A stretch of DNA of 64,000 nucleotides, from positions 1 to 64,000 of the forward strand of contig JAKFER010000302.1 of the NCBI GenBank assembly GCA_036675565.1, read 5' to 3'. Numbering within the stretch: position 1 is the stretch's first letter; every line of letters starts with the position of its first letter. The notes below the pieces were generated by a model. That model made no database searches and was not told the DNA's origin. It worked only from the letters and a program-made list of their open reading frames with translations. The position numbers and the translations under genes are program-made. This DNA comes from JACCYQ01 sp036675565. Lineage in GTDB: Bacteria > Bacteroidota > Bacteroidia > Chitinophagales > Chitinophagaceae. Positions 50,537 through 58,422 of this stretch are shown one piece after another.

Positions 50537-52165
50537 ATGGATATTGAATTCAATAAGAATGAAGATTACTACCGGTTGTCAATAAGTGAAATGAAACAGT
50601 TGAAGGAGAAGGTGAAACTGGGAGGCGGTAAAAAAGCGATTGATAAGCAACACGAAAAAAATAAACTCACGGCCAGGGAAAGGATCGAATACCTGGTAGA
50701 TGCGGATAAACCATTTACTGAATTAGGGATTTTTACCGGTCATGATATGTATGCTGAATATGGAGGTTGCCCTGCAGGTGGAACCGTGGCTGGCATTGGT
50801 TATGTCAGTGGACGCCAATGTATGATCGTAGCAAATGATCAAACGGTGAAAGCTGGTGCCTGGTTCCCGATCACTGCCAAAAAAAATCTTCGCATGCAGG
50901 AGATTGCCATGGAAAATTATTTACCCATTATCTACCTGGTAGATAGTGCCGGAGTTTTTCTTCCCATGCAGGATGAAATTTTTCCCGATAAAGAACATTT
51001 TGGTCGCATGTTTCGCAATAATGCAAGGATCAGCGCCATGGGAATAACTCAGATTGCCGCTGTTTTAGGAGCTTGCGTGGCTGGTGGTGCCTACCTGCCC
51101 ATCATGAGCGATGAAACATTGATGGTTAATGGCAATGGTTCCATCTACCTAGCAGGTCCTTACCTGGTGAAAGCAGCCATTGGCGAATCTGTTGATTCGG
51201 AAACATTGGGTGGCGCAGTAACACATACCGAAATTTCTGGAATAGCCGATTATAAATTTGATACCGAACAGGAATGTCTTGATCAAGTAAAACGCATCAT
51301 GTCAAGAACAGGAGAAAATAAAAAAGCAGGTTTCAACCGGGTGAAATCCCAGTTACCCAAAAAAGATGCAAACGAGATATTTGGCATCTTTCCAAAAGAT
51401 GCTACCAAGCCTTATGATATGCTGGAGATCATTGAACGCATCGTTGATGATTCAATATTCGACCAGTTTAAAAAAGATTATGGGCAAACAATTCTTTGTG
51501 GGTATGCGCGGATTGATGGCTGGGCGGTGGGCATTGTGGCAAATCAAAGAAAAATCATCAAAACAAAGAAAGGTGAAATGCAAATGGGCGGTGTTATTTA
51601 TAATGACAGCGCTGATAAAGCTGCCCGTTTTATTATGAATTGCAACCAGAAAAAAATACCATTGGTTTTTTTACAGGATGTTACCGGTTTTATGGTTGGC
51701 AGCCGCAGCGAACAATCAGGCATTATAAAAGATGGCGCAAAAATGGTGAATGCAGTAGCTAATTCTGTGGTGCCAAAAATTACTATCATTATTGGAAATT
51801 CATATGGTGCCGGCAATTATGCCATGTGTGGTAAAGCCTATGATCCAAGGTTTATTTTTGCTTGGCCTTCAGCAAAAATTGCAGTCATGGGTGGCGACCA
51901 GGCAGCCAAAACTTTGATGCAGATACAGGTAGCGGGTATGAAAGCAAAAGGCAAAGAAGTTCCGCCGGAAGAAGAAAAGGAATTGCTGGATACTATTACA
52001 AAAAGATATGAAAAACAAACAAGCCCCTATTATGCTGCTGCACGGCTATGGGTAGACGATATTATTGATCCTGCCGAAACAAGAAATGTAATTTCACAAT
52101 CTCTGGAAGCTGCTAATAACAATCCAACTATCCCTGATCTGAAACTCGGTGTATTCCAGGTTTAA
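50537..52165 (+). CDS. Acyl-CoA carboxylase, carboxyltransferase (beta) subunit
   Basis: A 542-residue biotin-dependent carboxyltransferase subunit that moves CO2 from carboxybiotin to an acyl-CoA (propionyl-, methylcrotonyl- or acetyl-CoA). Two crotonase-fold halves are visible: GGTVAGIGYVSGRQCMIVAND and GACVAGGAYLPIMSDE with the acyl-CoA pocket; GIVANQRKI and IIIGNSYGAGNYAMCGKAYD with FAWPSAKIAVMGGDQAAKTL for biotin. AARLWVDDIIDPAETR is the usual end. The biotin carboxylase partner is not in this window, so substrate is unassigned; the sequence is closest by eye to the methylcrotonyl-CoA type. Confidence 0.9.
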   Translation: MDIEFNKNEDYYRLSISEMKQLKEKVKLGGGKKAIDKQHEKNKLTARERIEYLVDADKPFTELGIFTGHDMYAEYGGCPAGGTVAGIGYVSGRQCMIVANDQTVKAGAWFPITAKKNLRMQEIAMENYLPIIYLVDSAGVFLPMQDEIFPDKEHFGRMFRNNARISAMGITQIAAVLGACVAGGAYLPIMSDETLMVNGNGSIYLAGPYLVKAAIGESVDSETLGGAVTHTEISGIADYKFDTEQECLDQVKRIMSRTGENKKAGFNRVKSQLPKKDANEIFGIFPKDATKPYDMLEIIERIVDDSIFDQFKKDYGQTILCGYARIDGWAVGIVANQRKIIKTKKGEMQMGGVIYNDSADKAARFIMNCNQKKIPLVFLQDVTGFMVGSRSEQSGIIKDGAKMVNAVANSVVPKITIIIGNSYGAGNYAMCGKAYDPRFIFAWPSAKIAVMGGDQAAKTLMQIQVAGMKAKGKEVPPEEEKELLDTITKRYEKQTSPYYAAARLWVDDIIDPAETRNVISQSLEAANNNPTIPDLKLGVFQV

Positions 52166-52206
52166 ATACTGTTTAGGTGTTTAGTTAAACTTTTAAACCT
52201 TTAAAC
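52163..52206 (+). repeat. Degenerate T3A3-type short repeats after the carboxylase gene
   Basis: Directly from the TAA stop the sequence runs through TTTAAATACTG, TTTAGGTG, TTTAGTTAAAC and TTTTAAACC-like units of 7-9 nt. A second copy (ATTAAACCCTAAACACTAAT) follows about 50 nt later, just before rnhA. Same style as the arrays at 48384-48411 and 63393-63424. Confidence 0.5.
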
Positions 52207-52281
52207 TTTAATGCAAAATATTTAACCATAATCCACCAAAAAATTAAACCCTAAACACTAATCAAAACTCCCTTACAACAT

Positions 52282-52755
52282 ATTACCATATATACGGATG
52301 GCTCATCCCGGGGTAACCCCGGTCCCGGGGGTTATGGTACTATCCTGATGAGTGGTTCACATAAAAAAGAACTTTCTCAAGGTTATAAACTTACCACCAA
52401 TAACCGCATGGAACTTATGGCGGTTATTGCAGGCCTGGAAGCATTGAAAAAACCAGGTATGAAAGTTACTGTTTACAGCGATAGCCAATACATTGTAAAA
52501 GCGGTTACACTTGGCTGGTTGAACAAGTGGATAGCCACCAATTTTAAGGGAGGTAAAAAAAACAAAGACCTCTGGATGCGTTATCATGAACTGGCCCGCA
52601 ACTTTGATATTGATTTTGTCTGGGTAAAAGGGCATGCAGAAAATATTTTCAATAACCGCTGTGATATTTTAGCTACCACCGCTGCCGATGGCAATAACTT
52701 ATTGGATGATGTGGGTTACGAACCCGGCAAGGAAAGTTCATCCAACCTTTTTTAA
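52282..52755 (+). CDS. rnhA: Ribonuclease HI with no canonical start codon
   Basis: An RNase HI that cuts the RNA of RNA-DNA hybrids. The family N-terminus is ITIYTDGSSRGNPGPGGYG (catalytic D in TDGS); MELMAVIAGLEAL has the catalytic Glu, YSDSQYIVKAV the second Asp, and WVKGHAENIFNNRCD the His and last Asp. The only ATG in frame (52348) would remove the first catalytic Asp, so it cannot be the start. Between the stop TAA (52252-52254) and the TDGS motif there is no ATG, GTG or TTG; candidates are ATC 52261, ATT 52282 and ATA 52288. ATT is chosen here; a sequence error at TTA 52273 is possible. Confidence 0.85.
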   Translation: MTIYTDGSSRGNPGPGGYGTILMSGSHKKELSQGYKLTTNNRMELMAVIAGLEALKKPGMKVTVYSDSQYIVKAVTLGWLNKWIATNFKGGKKNKDLWMRYHELARNFDIDFVWVKGHAENIFNNRCDILATTAADGNNLLDDVGYEPGKESSSNLF

Positions 52756-52763
52756 TAATAAAT

Positions 52764-53564
52764 TTAATCTACCAATAACGATCTGTTCGTAGCGTTCAAT
52801 TGACTTTCTTCTTCCGAACTGATGTCTTTAAATAAATGCATATCAATAATACGATCTGATGCACCTTCATAAAACCCGGTTTCGTACATGTATTTTTCAG
52901 GATTTCTAAAAGTTCCGAACAGGATGTCAAATAAAGGGAGATCAGAATAATTATATGCATGAATACCCCTTGCATGATGTATTGCATGACTTTCCGGTCT
53001 TTGAATGATATAGCCTAACCATTTTGGTGTTTTGATATTTGCGTGCTGAAAGATGCTGAAGAAATTAGTGACCAGTAATACGATGGTAATGGATTGGGGT
53101 GAAAGTCCGGCAATAAATGAAAAACATACAGTTCCCAGGACAGTAAATCCAACCATATCAAACAAACTAAAATAAAAAGCTCCGTAAGTATCCAAACGTT
53201 CCGCACTGTGGTGCATTTGGTGAAAAATTCTCCAAAGCAAATTATTTTTATGCATTGCCCGGTGCCATGTATATACACCCAATTCATACAAAACAATTCC
53301 TAATAAGCCTGCTGGCAATAAACCCCAATTTGACAGGTCAATTAACTGGGAAGTAGGCAGCCATTTTTCATAAATTAATGGCAGGTAAGATGAAAGGAAA
53401 AAAAATATGAAGAAAAATAAAATTCCTTTCAATTTCCAAAAAGCGATGTGGGGTAATTTACGTGCCGGAAAAAATGCTTCCCAGGAAATCAATAACAGGT
53501 AAATGGACAAAATTATCAATGAAACAGGATCTAATAAAATCTCTAAAGGAGTCGGCATATCCAA
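52764..53564 (-). CDS. Sterol desaturase / fatty acid hydroxylase family membrane protein
   Basis: A 266-residue integral membrane di-iron protein. At least four transmembrane helices flank the histidine clusters WHRAMHKNN, HQMHHSAERLD and HAIHHARG, which fit the HxxxH / HxxHH / HxxHH pattern for two irons. Family members hydroxylate or desaturate lipids, carotenoids or sterols. The substrate here is unknown; no lipid pathway genes lie beside it. It converges with rnhA, with only 8 bp between stops. Confidence 0.88.
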   Translation of the reverse strand: MDMPTPLEILLDPVSLIILSIYLLLISWEAFFPARKLPHIAFWKLKGILFFFIFFFLSSYLPLIYEKWLPTSQLIDLSNWGLLPAGLLGIVLYELGVYTWHRAMHKNNLLWRIFHQMHHSAERLDTYGAFYFSLFDMVGFTVLGTVCFSFIAGLSPQSITIVLLVTNFFSIFQHANIKTPKWLGYIIQRPESHAIHHARGIHAYNYSDLPLFDILFGTFRNPEKYMYETGFYEGASDRIIDMHLFKDISSEEESQLNATNRSLLVD

Positions 53565-53624
53565 AGGTTTAATGGTTAATCGTTTTTGATTAAGATTTGT
53601 AGAAATGAGTTCTTAAGTTTTATT

Positions 53625-53760
53625 TTAAGTTTGCGGGTTTCGCTTAACAAATGCTACGAGGTCAGCAGCAAATTTTTCTGGCTGTTCCCTATGAATAATA
53701 TTTTCAGCACTTAAAATTTTCAGTAAAGTTTTGAAAATAATAAGCGGGAAAAAATAACCG
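53625..53760 (-). pseudogene. C-terminal remnant of an alpha/beta hydrolase
   Basis: A short minus-strand frame ends with LSAENIIHREQPEKFAADLV and AFVKRNPQT. HREQPEKFxxxLxxF is the typical C-terminal signature of alpha/beta hydrolases, after the catalytic histidine. The expected nucleophile, lid and acid strands are missing, and the upstream part of the frame shows no hydrolase features, so this looks like a decayed or deleted gene. A terminator for the upstream gene lies directly before it, so it is probably untranscribed. The rest of this 310-bp gap shows nothing else. Confidence 0.4.
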
Positions 53761-53826
53761 AAAGCGTGAATTAGTATCACCAAATGCGGTGATGCAATCA
53801 TTCCAAAATTTATATGGGCACAAAAA

Positions 53827-53850
53827 ATCCCGGTCAAAAAGACCGGGACT
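53827..53850 (-). terminator. Terminator of the DUF6580 gene
   Basis: Stem TCCCGGTC / GACCGGGA with an AAAAA loop (TTTTT on minus) and a T6 tail on the minus strand. The arm AATCCCGGTC is identical to that of the aromatic operon attenuator. Confidence 0.85.
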
Positions 53851-53874
53851 TATTTAAATAAATCAATAATTAGT

Positions 53875-54444
53875 TTAAGCCAGTTTATGTTCTTTTGCTT
53901 CCTGCATTTTCTTAACTAAGAAAAAGGTTCCGAAGAATACGGCTGAAAAGAAAAGAGTTGCAGCCAGGGAACCACGATAAAATGGTAATGCATCATTATA
54001 ACACATCATTAAACCTTCAAAAGTTTTTGGCCTGTATAATCCACCGCCACCCATCCAAACTAAAAAGTTTGAAATAATGAAATAGGTTGTTGGTGCTGCT
54101 ATTGAGGCGGCAGCTATTTTAGCCCAGTTGATCTTCCTGATCATAAAGCCAAAAACAACCATGCCTGCAAACAGGATATAATTGGTTAGTTGACCTTCAT
54201 AAAATCCAGGCATTACACTCAAGTTAAATGAAAACAAAACCTGGAATAAAAGGTCTGAAATAAACATAGATAATATAGGAACCAGTATGGCCCATCTCTT
54301 ATCTTTCAAAACAGCTCCTGCAAAAACAGCGATGGCAATTTGCGGGGCAAATCCCAGTGGGCGATCATCCCAAACGCGGTAAACAGAAGCCACAATCAAC
54401 ATCAATCCAAAAACGGCCAATATGGTTTTATTTAGTTTCATCAT
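53875..54444 (-). CDS. DUF6580 family small integral membrane protein (putative transporter component)
   Basis: A 189-residue membrane protein with five or six hydrophobic helices. The N-terminal part (RPLGFAPQIAIAVFAGAVLKD and ISDLLFQVLFSF) resembles the S-component-like DUF6580 family, often grouped with ECF-type vitamin transporters. The conserved GFAPQIA and PTTYFIISNFLVWMGGGG segments are visible. No ATPase or vitamin gene is adjacent, so substrate is unknown. Two consecutive Met codons allow a start at 54444 or 54441. Ends with a terminator. Confidence 0.75.
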   Translation of the reverse strand: MMKLNKTILAVFGLMLIVASVYRVWDDRPLGFAPQIAIAVFAGAVLKDKRWAILVPILSMFISDLLFQVLFSFNLSVMPGFYEGQLTNYILFAGMVVFGFMIRKINWAKIAAASIAAPTTYFIISNFLVWMGGGGLYRPKTFEGLMMCYNDALPFYRGSLAATLFFSAVFFGTFFLVKKMQEAKEHKLA

Positions 54445-54518
54445 TTGATTTTTGAGATAGTAGATACTTTATAATTATGCAAAAATAACTGAATTGATTA
54501 AAAAATGCGGCTAAGTTA

Positions 54519-55739
54519 TTAACGCTTGTTAACAGGCGCAGAAGCAAGATAGCACTGGCTCTGATTATGGGCTTTTATTTTTATAATGCTATTGCAAAAA
54601 ATAACTGCTGATTCCCCAGTTTTCAAGACCAATTCATGCTTCCCTTCTTTTAATTGTATCTCTCCTTCCAAAACCAGGATGATCTCAGTTGTGGCAGATT
54701 GCCGAATGACCGATTCATTCTTTTTTAAGAAATATCCTGTCAATTCAAAATCTTTTGCAGGTGTATAATAAATGGTTTCTGGGGCGCCATTTTTGGGACG
54801 AATAATAGCTGGCTTTACTTCTTTAAATTTTACCAGGTTCATCAATTCATTTACATCAACATGTTTCGGTGTTAATCCACCACGCAGAACATTATCAGAA
54901 TTGGCCATGATCTCTACGTTCTGACCTTCAAGATATGCATGTAATATACCCGCTGCCTGGTAAATTGCTTCGCCGGGTTGCAAATGAACCAGGTTAAATA
55001 AGTAAATAGAAAATATGCCACGATCAATATCCGGCGTTACATTAAAAGTTTGCGCAGCTCTTGCTGCCCAAAAATCCGCCTCATCTTTTTTGAAAACCTG
55101 TTGATGATAAGCTGGAATAATGCGCTTTAATAATGGTTGCAGCATTTCGTTTACTTTATCCTGTGGCATTTCCATTACATAACGATAAAGTCCTTCATAC
55201 CCTTTGGTTGTAAAAACTTTTAAAAGAGGTTTTAATTCTTTTATTGATTTTAATGTGTGTGATAAAAGAGAAGCTTCTTTAAATCCATGTAATAACCAAA
55301 ACTCACTTAAAGCCACCATCAGTTCCGGCTTATGGTTATCATCTTTATAATTACGGTTTGGAGCATCCAAAGCAATGCCCATTTCATTTTCCTTTTTAAA
55401 AGCAGCTTCGGCATATTTCCTGGAAGGATGAACCTGTATACTTAGCATATCCTTTACATCGAGGATCTTTAAAAGATATGGCAGTCGATGAAAATTGCTG
55501 GCAATATTTTCCCCTAAAGTTTCAACCTGTGATTGTTCAATATATTTATTTAAAGGAATTGTTTCATCATTGGTGATTTCCACATAAGAAGGCGCTTTAT
55601 CATGGGCACCTAACCAATATTCCGCAAAGGGTTCGTGGTTAGGATTTTCTATGTTAAGTAATGCAGGCAGGTAAGCGGTTCCTCCCCAGCTATAATGTTG
55701 CACCGATCCTTTTAATGGAAACAATTTATTGCGCTTCAT
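54519..55739 (-). CDS. manA: Mannose-6-phosphate isomerase, class I
   Basis: A 406-residue zinc-dependent cupin enzyme that interconverts mannose 6-phosphate and fructose 6-phosphate. LSIQVHPSRKYAEA and KPELMVALSEFWLLHGF contain zinc ligands (Q, H and E), while PGEAIYQAAGILHAYLEGQNVEIMANSDN holds the last histidine and the active-site arginine follows in VLRGGLTPKHVD. It supplies mannose phosphate for glycans or takes mannose into glycolysis. Divergent from yraN across 34 bp. Confidence 0.93.
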   Translation of the reverse strand: MKRNKLFPLKGSVQHYSWGGTAYLPALLNIENPNHEPFAEYWLGAHDKAPSYVEITNDETIPLNKYIEQSQVETLGENIASNFHRLPYLLKILDVKDMLSIQVHPSRKYAEAAFKKENEMGIALDAPNRNYKDDNHKPELMVALSEFWLLHGFKEASLLSHTLKSIKELKPLLKVFTTKGYEGLYRYVMEMPQDKVNEMLQPLLKRIIPAYHQQVFKKDEADFWAARAAQTFNVTPDIDRGIFSIYLFNLVHLQPGEAIYQAAGILHAYLEGQNVEIMANSDNVLRGGLTPKHVDVNELMNLVKFKEVKPAIIRPKNGAPETIYYTPAKDFELTGYFLKKNESVIRQSATTEIILVLEGEIQLKEGKHELVLKTGESAVIFCNSIIKIKAHNQSQCYLASAPVNKR

Positions 55740-55773
55740 TCCTGTTTTTGTAATTTAAAGTAAAGATAACCGC

Positions 55774-56130
55774 ATGGCCACACACAACCAACTGGGCAAA
55801 GAGGCGGAAGAACTGGCGGCAAAATACATGGATTCAAAAGGATTTACCATACTTTATCGCAACTGGCGTTATTCCTATTATGAAATTGATATTGTAGCCA
55901 CCAAAAATAATATGTTGCATATTATCGAGGTAAAATGCCTGAAATCGGATAAGGAATGTTACCCGGAGCAATCAGTTACTAAAAAGAAATTTCGTTTTTT
56001 GTTGAATGCAGCTGATGAATTTTTATTTCAGCATCCAACATATCGTCATGTTCAATTTGACATTTTATCCATAACCATGCGCTCAAATATGGATCATGAA
56101 TATTTTTTTATAGAAGACGTGTCTTTCTGA
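55774..56130 (+). CDS. YraN family (UPF0102) nuclease-fold protein
   Basis: A 118-residue protein of the YraN/UPF0102 family. GKEAEELAAKYMDSKGF opens it; YYEIDIVATKNNMLHIIEVK contains the D...ExK core of the PD-(D/E)xK nuclease fold, and TKKKFRFLLNAADEF follows. Members are conserved near ribosome or recombination genes, with a proposed but unproven nuclease role. Start codon ATG at 55774. Divergent from manA. Confidence 0.88.
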   Translation: MATHNQLGKEAEELAAKYMDSKGFTILYRNWRYSYYEIDIVATKNNMLHIIEVKCLKSDKECYPEQSVTKKKFRFLLNAADEFLFQHPTYRHVQFDILSITMRSNMDHEYFFIEDVSF

Positions 56131-56146
56131 TTTTCTTAATGTGATT

Positions 56147-56704
56147 TTATAAACTGGTATTATTATTTGGAACAACCAGTGGGGTCGGTTCACCATAATG
56201 CTTTTTTCCTTTAACCATCATGAGCATTTTTTCAACCATTTTAAAAGTGGCAGGGCAATACTCAATATTTTGTTTATGCACATGGATATAATCAACCATT
56301 TTCTTTTTTGACAGGTGAGGGAATCCTGCACAATCCACGGGTCTTACTTCATAAATACTGCATTTATTGTCATCCAGGTTCAGGAATTGGCAAGGGTTGC
56401 TGGTATTCATCCAATCACCCGTCTTTTTTTCCTGGTACAACCATTTTTCTTTAAATGCTTTACGCGACATACCTAAATGAGCAGAGATCCGTGAAATATC
56501 TTTTGGGGTAAAAGTAGGTGTCATTCTTTTACAACAATTGGCACAGGTAAGGCATTCTGTTTCCTGCCACACTTCTGCTTCTATCAATGGTGTGATAGCA
56601 TCCAGTTTCTTTGGTGGATTTTTTTCAACCTTCGACAAAAATCTTTTAAATACATTTTTTTGAATTCGCACCCGTTGCCTGAACGATCGCAGATTAACAG
56701 ACAT
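56147..56704 (-). CDS. YkgJ family cysteine cluster protein
   Basis: A 185-residue protein with eight conserved cysteines in the YkgJ/CxxCxxCC pattern: ECLTCANCCKRMTP, NPCQFLNLDDNKCSIYEVRP, VDCAGFPH and EYCPATF. The family is thought to bind Zn or an Fe-S cluster, and its function is not established. The first ~40 residues (RQRVRIQKNVFKRFLSKVEK) are basic. It lies between yraN (convergent, 16 bp) and the small lipoprotein at 56864. Confidence 0.85.
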   Translation of the reverse strand: MSVNLRSFRQRVRIQKNVFKRFLSKVEKNPPKKLDAITPLIEAEVWQETECLTCANCCKRMTPTFTPKDISRISAHLGMSRKAFKEKWLYQEKKTGDWMNTSNPCQFLNLDDNKCSIYEVRPVDCAGFPHLSKKKMVDYIHVHKQNIEYCPATFKMVEKMLMMVKGKKHYGEPTPLVVPNNNTSL

Positions 56705-56863
56705 ATGTTTTTATAGCTTTGGGGCCGAAGATAAAAGTTTTTGTTTTACAAGTATCTTAGTGTCTATTTTTGTTTGATATGAATGAGAACTGACTATTAC
56801 CATTTCTATTCATTCATTAACGGAACTTATTAGAAAAAAATTAATGTACTTAAAAACCAACTG

Positions 56864-57520
56864 ATGCAATTGAACAAACTATTAGCAGCGATTCCTTTAC
56901 TGGCGCTTGCTGCAGCCTGTAATAACCAGTCAGCCGAGGCAGTTAAACCATTATGCGACACAACCTGCATGACCGATTCAATCGGATTTTCCCTCGATCA
57001 TCCGCAAAAGCCTTATGTGTATATAACCGCTCTTGATTGCCATCCTGATTCTTTGGTTTGGAGTCATTCAGCAATTGAAAGCAATCGAAAAATGGAATTC
57101 AGCACCTTAGTGAGCAATACGGTTTATATGAATCCCAGCATGGTTGATTGCTATATAAAAGATACCAGCTATGCCTGGCTGAAGTTCAATGATTGCCTGA
57201 CCGGTCGTGGCTATTTAATGAAATTACCCTTCAGTAAAGAAAATGACCTGAGCAATTATACCAGTGCATTGAATAGTTTTGATCCTGCATTCAAAATTGC
57301 AGATGGCCTGATCTGTTATGCAGATTATACATTTATCTATGTAGAAGATATGGAAACAGGAAAAACAGAAAAAGTGCTGATGCATGACCAGGAATTAAAG
57401 ATCGACTGGAATAATATACATGAAACCTTCGAATCGGTAACGGTTACCCGTAACCGCATTGAAGCGGACATCCTGATAAATGGAACAAAAAAACGGGTTG
57501 AGAAAGATATCAGCCTTTAA
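56864..57520 (+). CDS. Lipoprotein of unknown function
   Basis: A 218-residue predicted lipoprotein. MQLNKLLAAIPLLALAAAC is a signal peptide with a lipobox cysteine at residue 19. The mature part has several cysteines (PLCDTTC, LDCHPDS, VDCYIKD, NDCLTGR, LICYADY) that could form disulfides in the periplasm. No known domain is recognised. It ends 2 bp before xerD on the same strand, so the two may be co-transcribed, though no functional link is evident. Confidence 0.7.
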   Translation: MQLNKLLAAIPLLALAAACNNQSAEAVKPLCDTTCMTDSIGFSLDHPQKPYVYITALDCHPDSLVWSHSAIESNRKMEFSTLVSNTVYMNPSMVDCYIKDTSYAWLKFNDCLTGRGYLMKLPFSKENDLSNYTSALNSFDPAFKIADGLICYADYTFIYVEDMETGKTEKVLMHDQELKIDWNNIHETFESVTVTRNRIEADILINGTKKRVEKDISL

Positions 57521-57522
57521 TT

Positions 57523-58422
57523 ATGTGGCTACCATATAAAAAAGGCTTTAAATCGTACCTGCAACTGGAAAAATCATTGTCACCCCATTCCGTGCAGGCC
57601 TACCTGCACGATATTGAATTACTGACACAGTTCCTGCAATCTCAAAATACGATGGTTAATCCTGCAGATGTTACATTACAGCATCTGCAGGATTTTCTTA
57701 AACACATCGCTGAACTGGGCATGAGTTCTACTTCACAGGCCAGGATAATTTCCGGCATCAAAGCTTTTTATAAATATGCTTTAATAGAGAATATAAGCAC
57801 ACTAAATCCATCCGTATTATTAGATGCACCAAAATTGAAGAAATCGCTGCCCGATGTTCTTCATTTCGATGAAATTGAAAAGATCCTTTCAGCCATCGAC
57901 CTCAGTACACCCGAAGGAACCAGGAACAAAGCCATAATAGAAACGCTTTACAGTTGCGGCTTACGGGTTACAGAACTGGTTGAATTAAGGATTTCCCAAT
58001 TATTTCTGGAAACTGGTTTTATTAGAGTAATTGGTAAAGGAAATAAACAAAGGCTTGTACCCATTGGTGGTGATGCGATAAAATATATCAATTTATACCG
58101 GGAAAATATTCGGGTACACCTACCCGTAAAACCAGGTAATGAAGATTATGTTTTCCTAAATCGCCGGGGAACAAAATTATCAAGGATCATGATCTTCCTG
58201 ATCATAAAAGAACTGGTAAACAAAGCAGGCATTAATAAAACCATCTCACCGCATACTTTCCGACATTCCTTTGCCAGTCACCTTGTTGAAGGCGGAGCCG
58301 ATCTCCGTGCTGTACAGGAAATGCTCGGGCACGAAAGCATCACCACCACGGAGATCTATACCCACCTCGACCGGGAGTTCCTGCGCAAAACGCTTGAACA
58401 ATTTCACCCGGGATTTAAATGA
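57523..58422 (+). CDS. xerD: Tyrosine recombinase XerD
   Basis: A 299-residue site-specific recombinase that resolves chromosome dimers at dif. The N-terminal SAM-like core-binding domain spans about 1-95; the catalytic domain has R148 (SCGLRVTEL), K172 (GKGNKQR), H244 and R247 (SPHTFRHSF), H270 (LGHESI) and nucleophile Y279 (EIYTHLD). All catalytic residues are present. Length and context suggest the housekeeping enzyme, not a phage integrase. Its stop codon abuts the stop of the vWA gene on the opposite strand (TGATCA). Confidence 0.9.
   Translation: MWLPYKKGFKSYLQLEKSLSPHSVQAYLHDIELLTQFLQSQNTMVNPADVTLQHLQDFLKHIAELGMSSTSQARIISGIKAFYKYALIENISTLNPSVLLDAPKLKKSLPDVLHFDEIEKILSAIDLSTPEGTRNKAIIETLYSCGLRVTELVELRISQLFLETGFIRVIGKGNKQRLVPIGGDAIKYINLYRENIRVHLPVKPGNEDYVFLNRRGTKLSRIMIFLIIKELVNKAGINKTISPHTFRHSFASHLVEGGADLRAVQEMLGHESITTTEIYTHLDREFLRKTLEQFHPGFK

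Noticed and set aside
57523..58422. Tyrosine recombinase considered as an integrase of a mobile element
   Set aside because: No tRNA, direct repeats or cargo genes are near, and the length and motifs fit host XerD.
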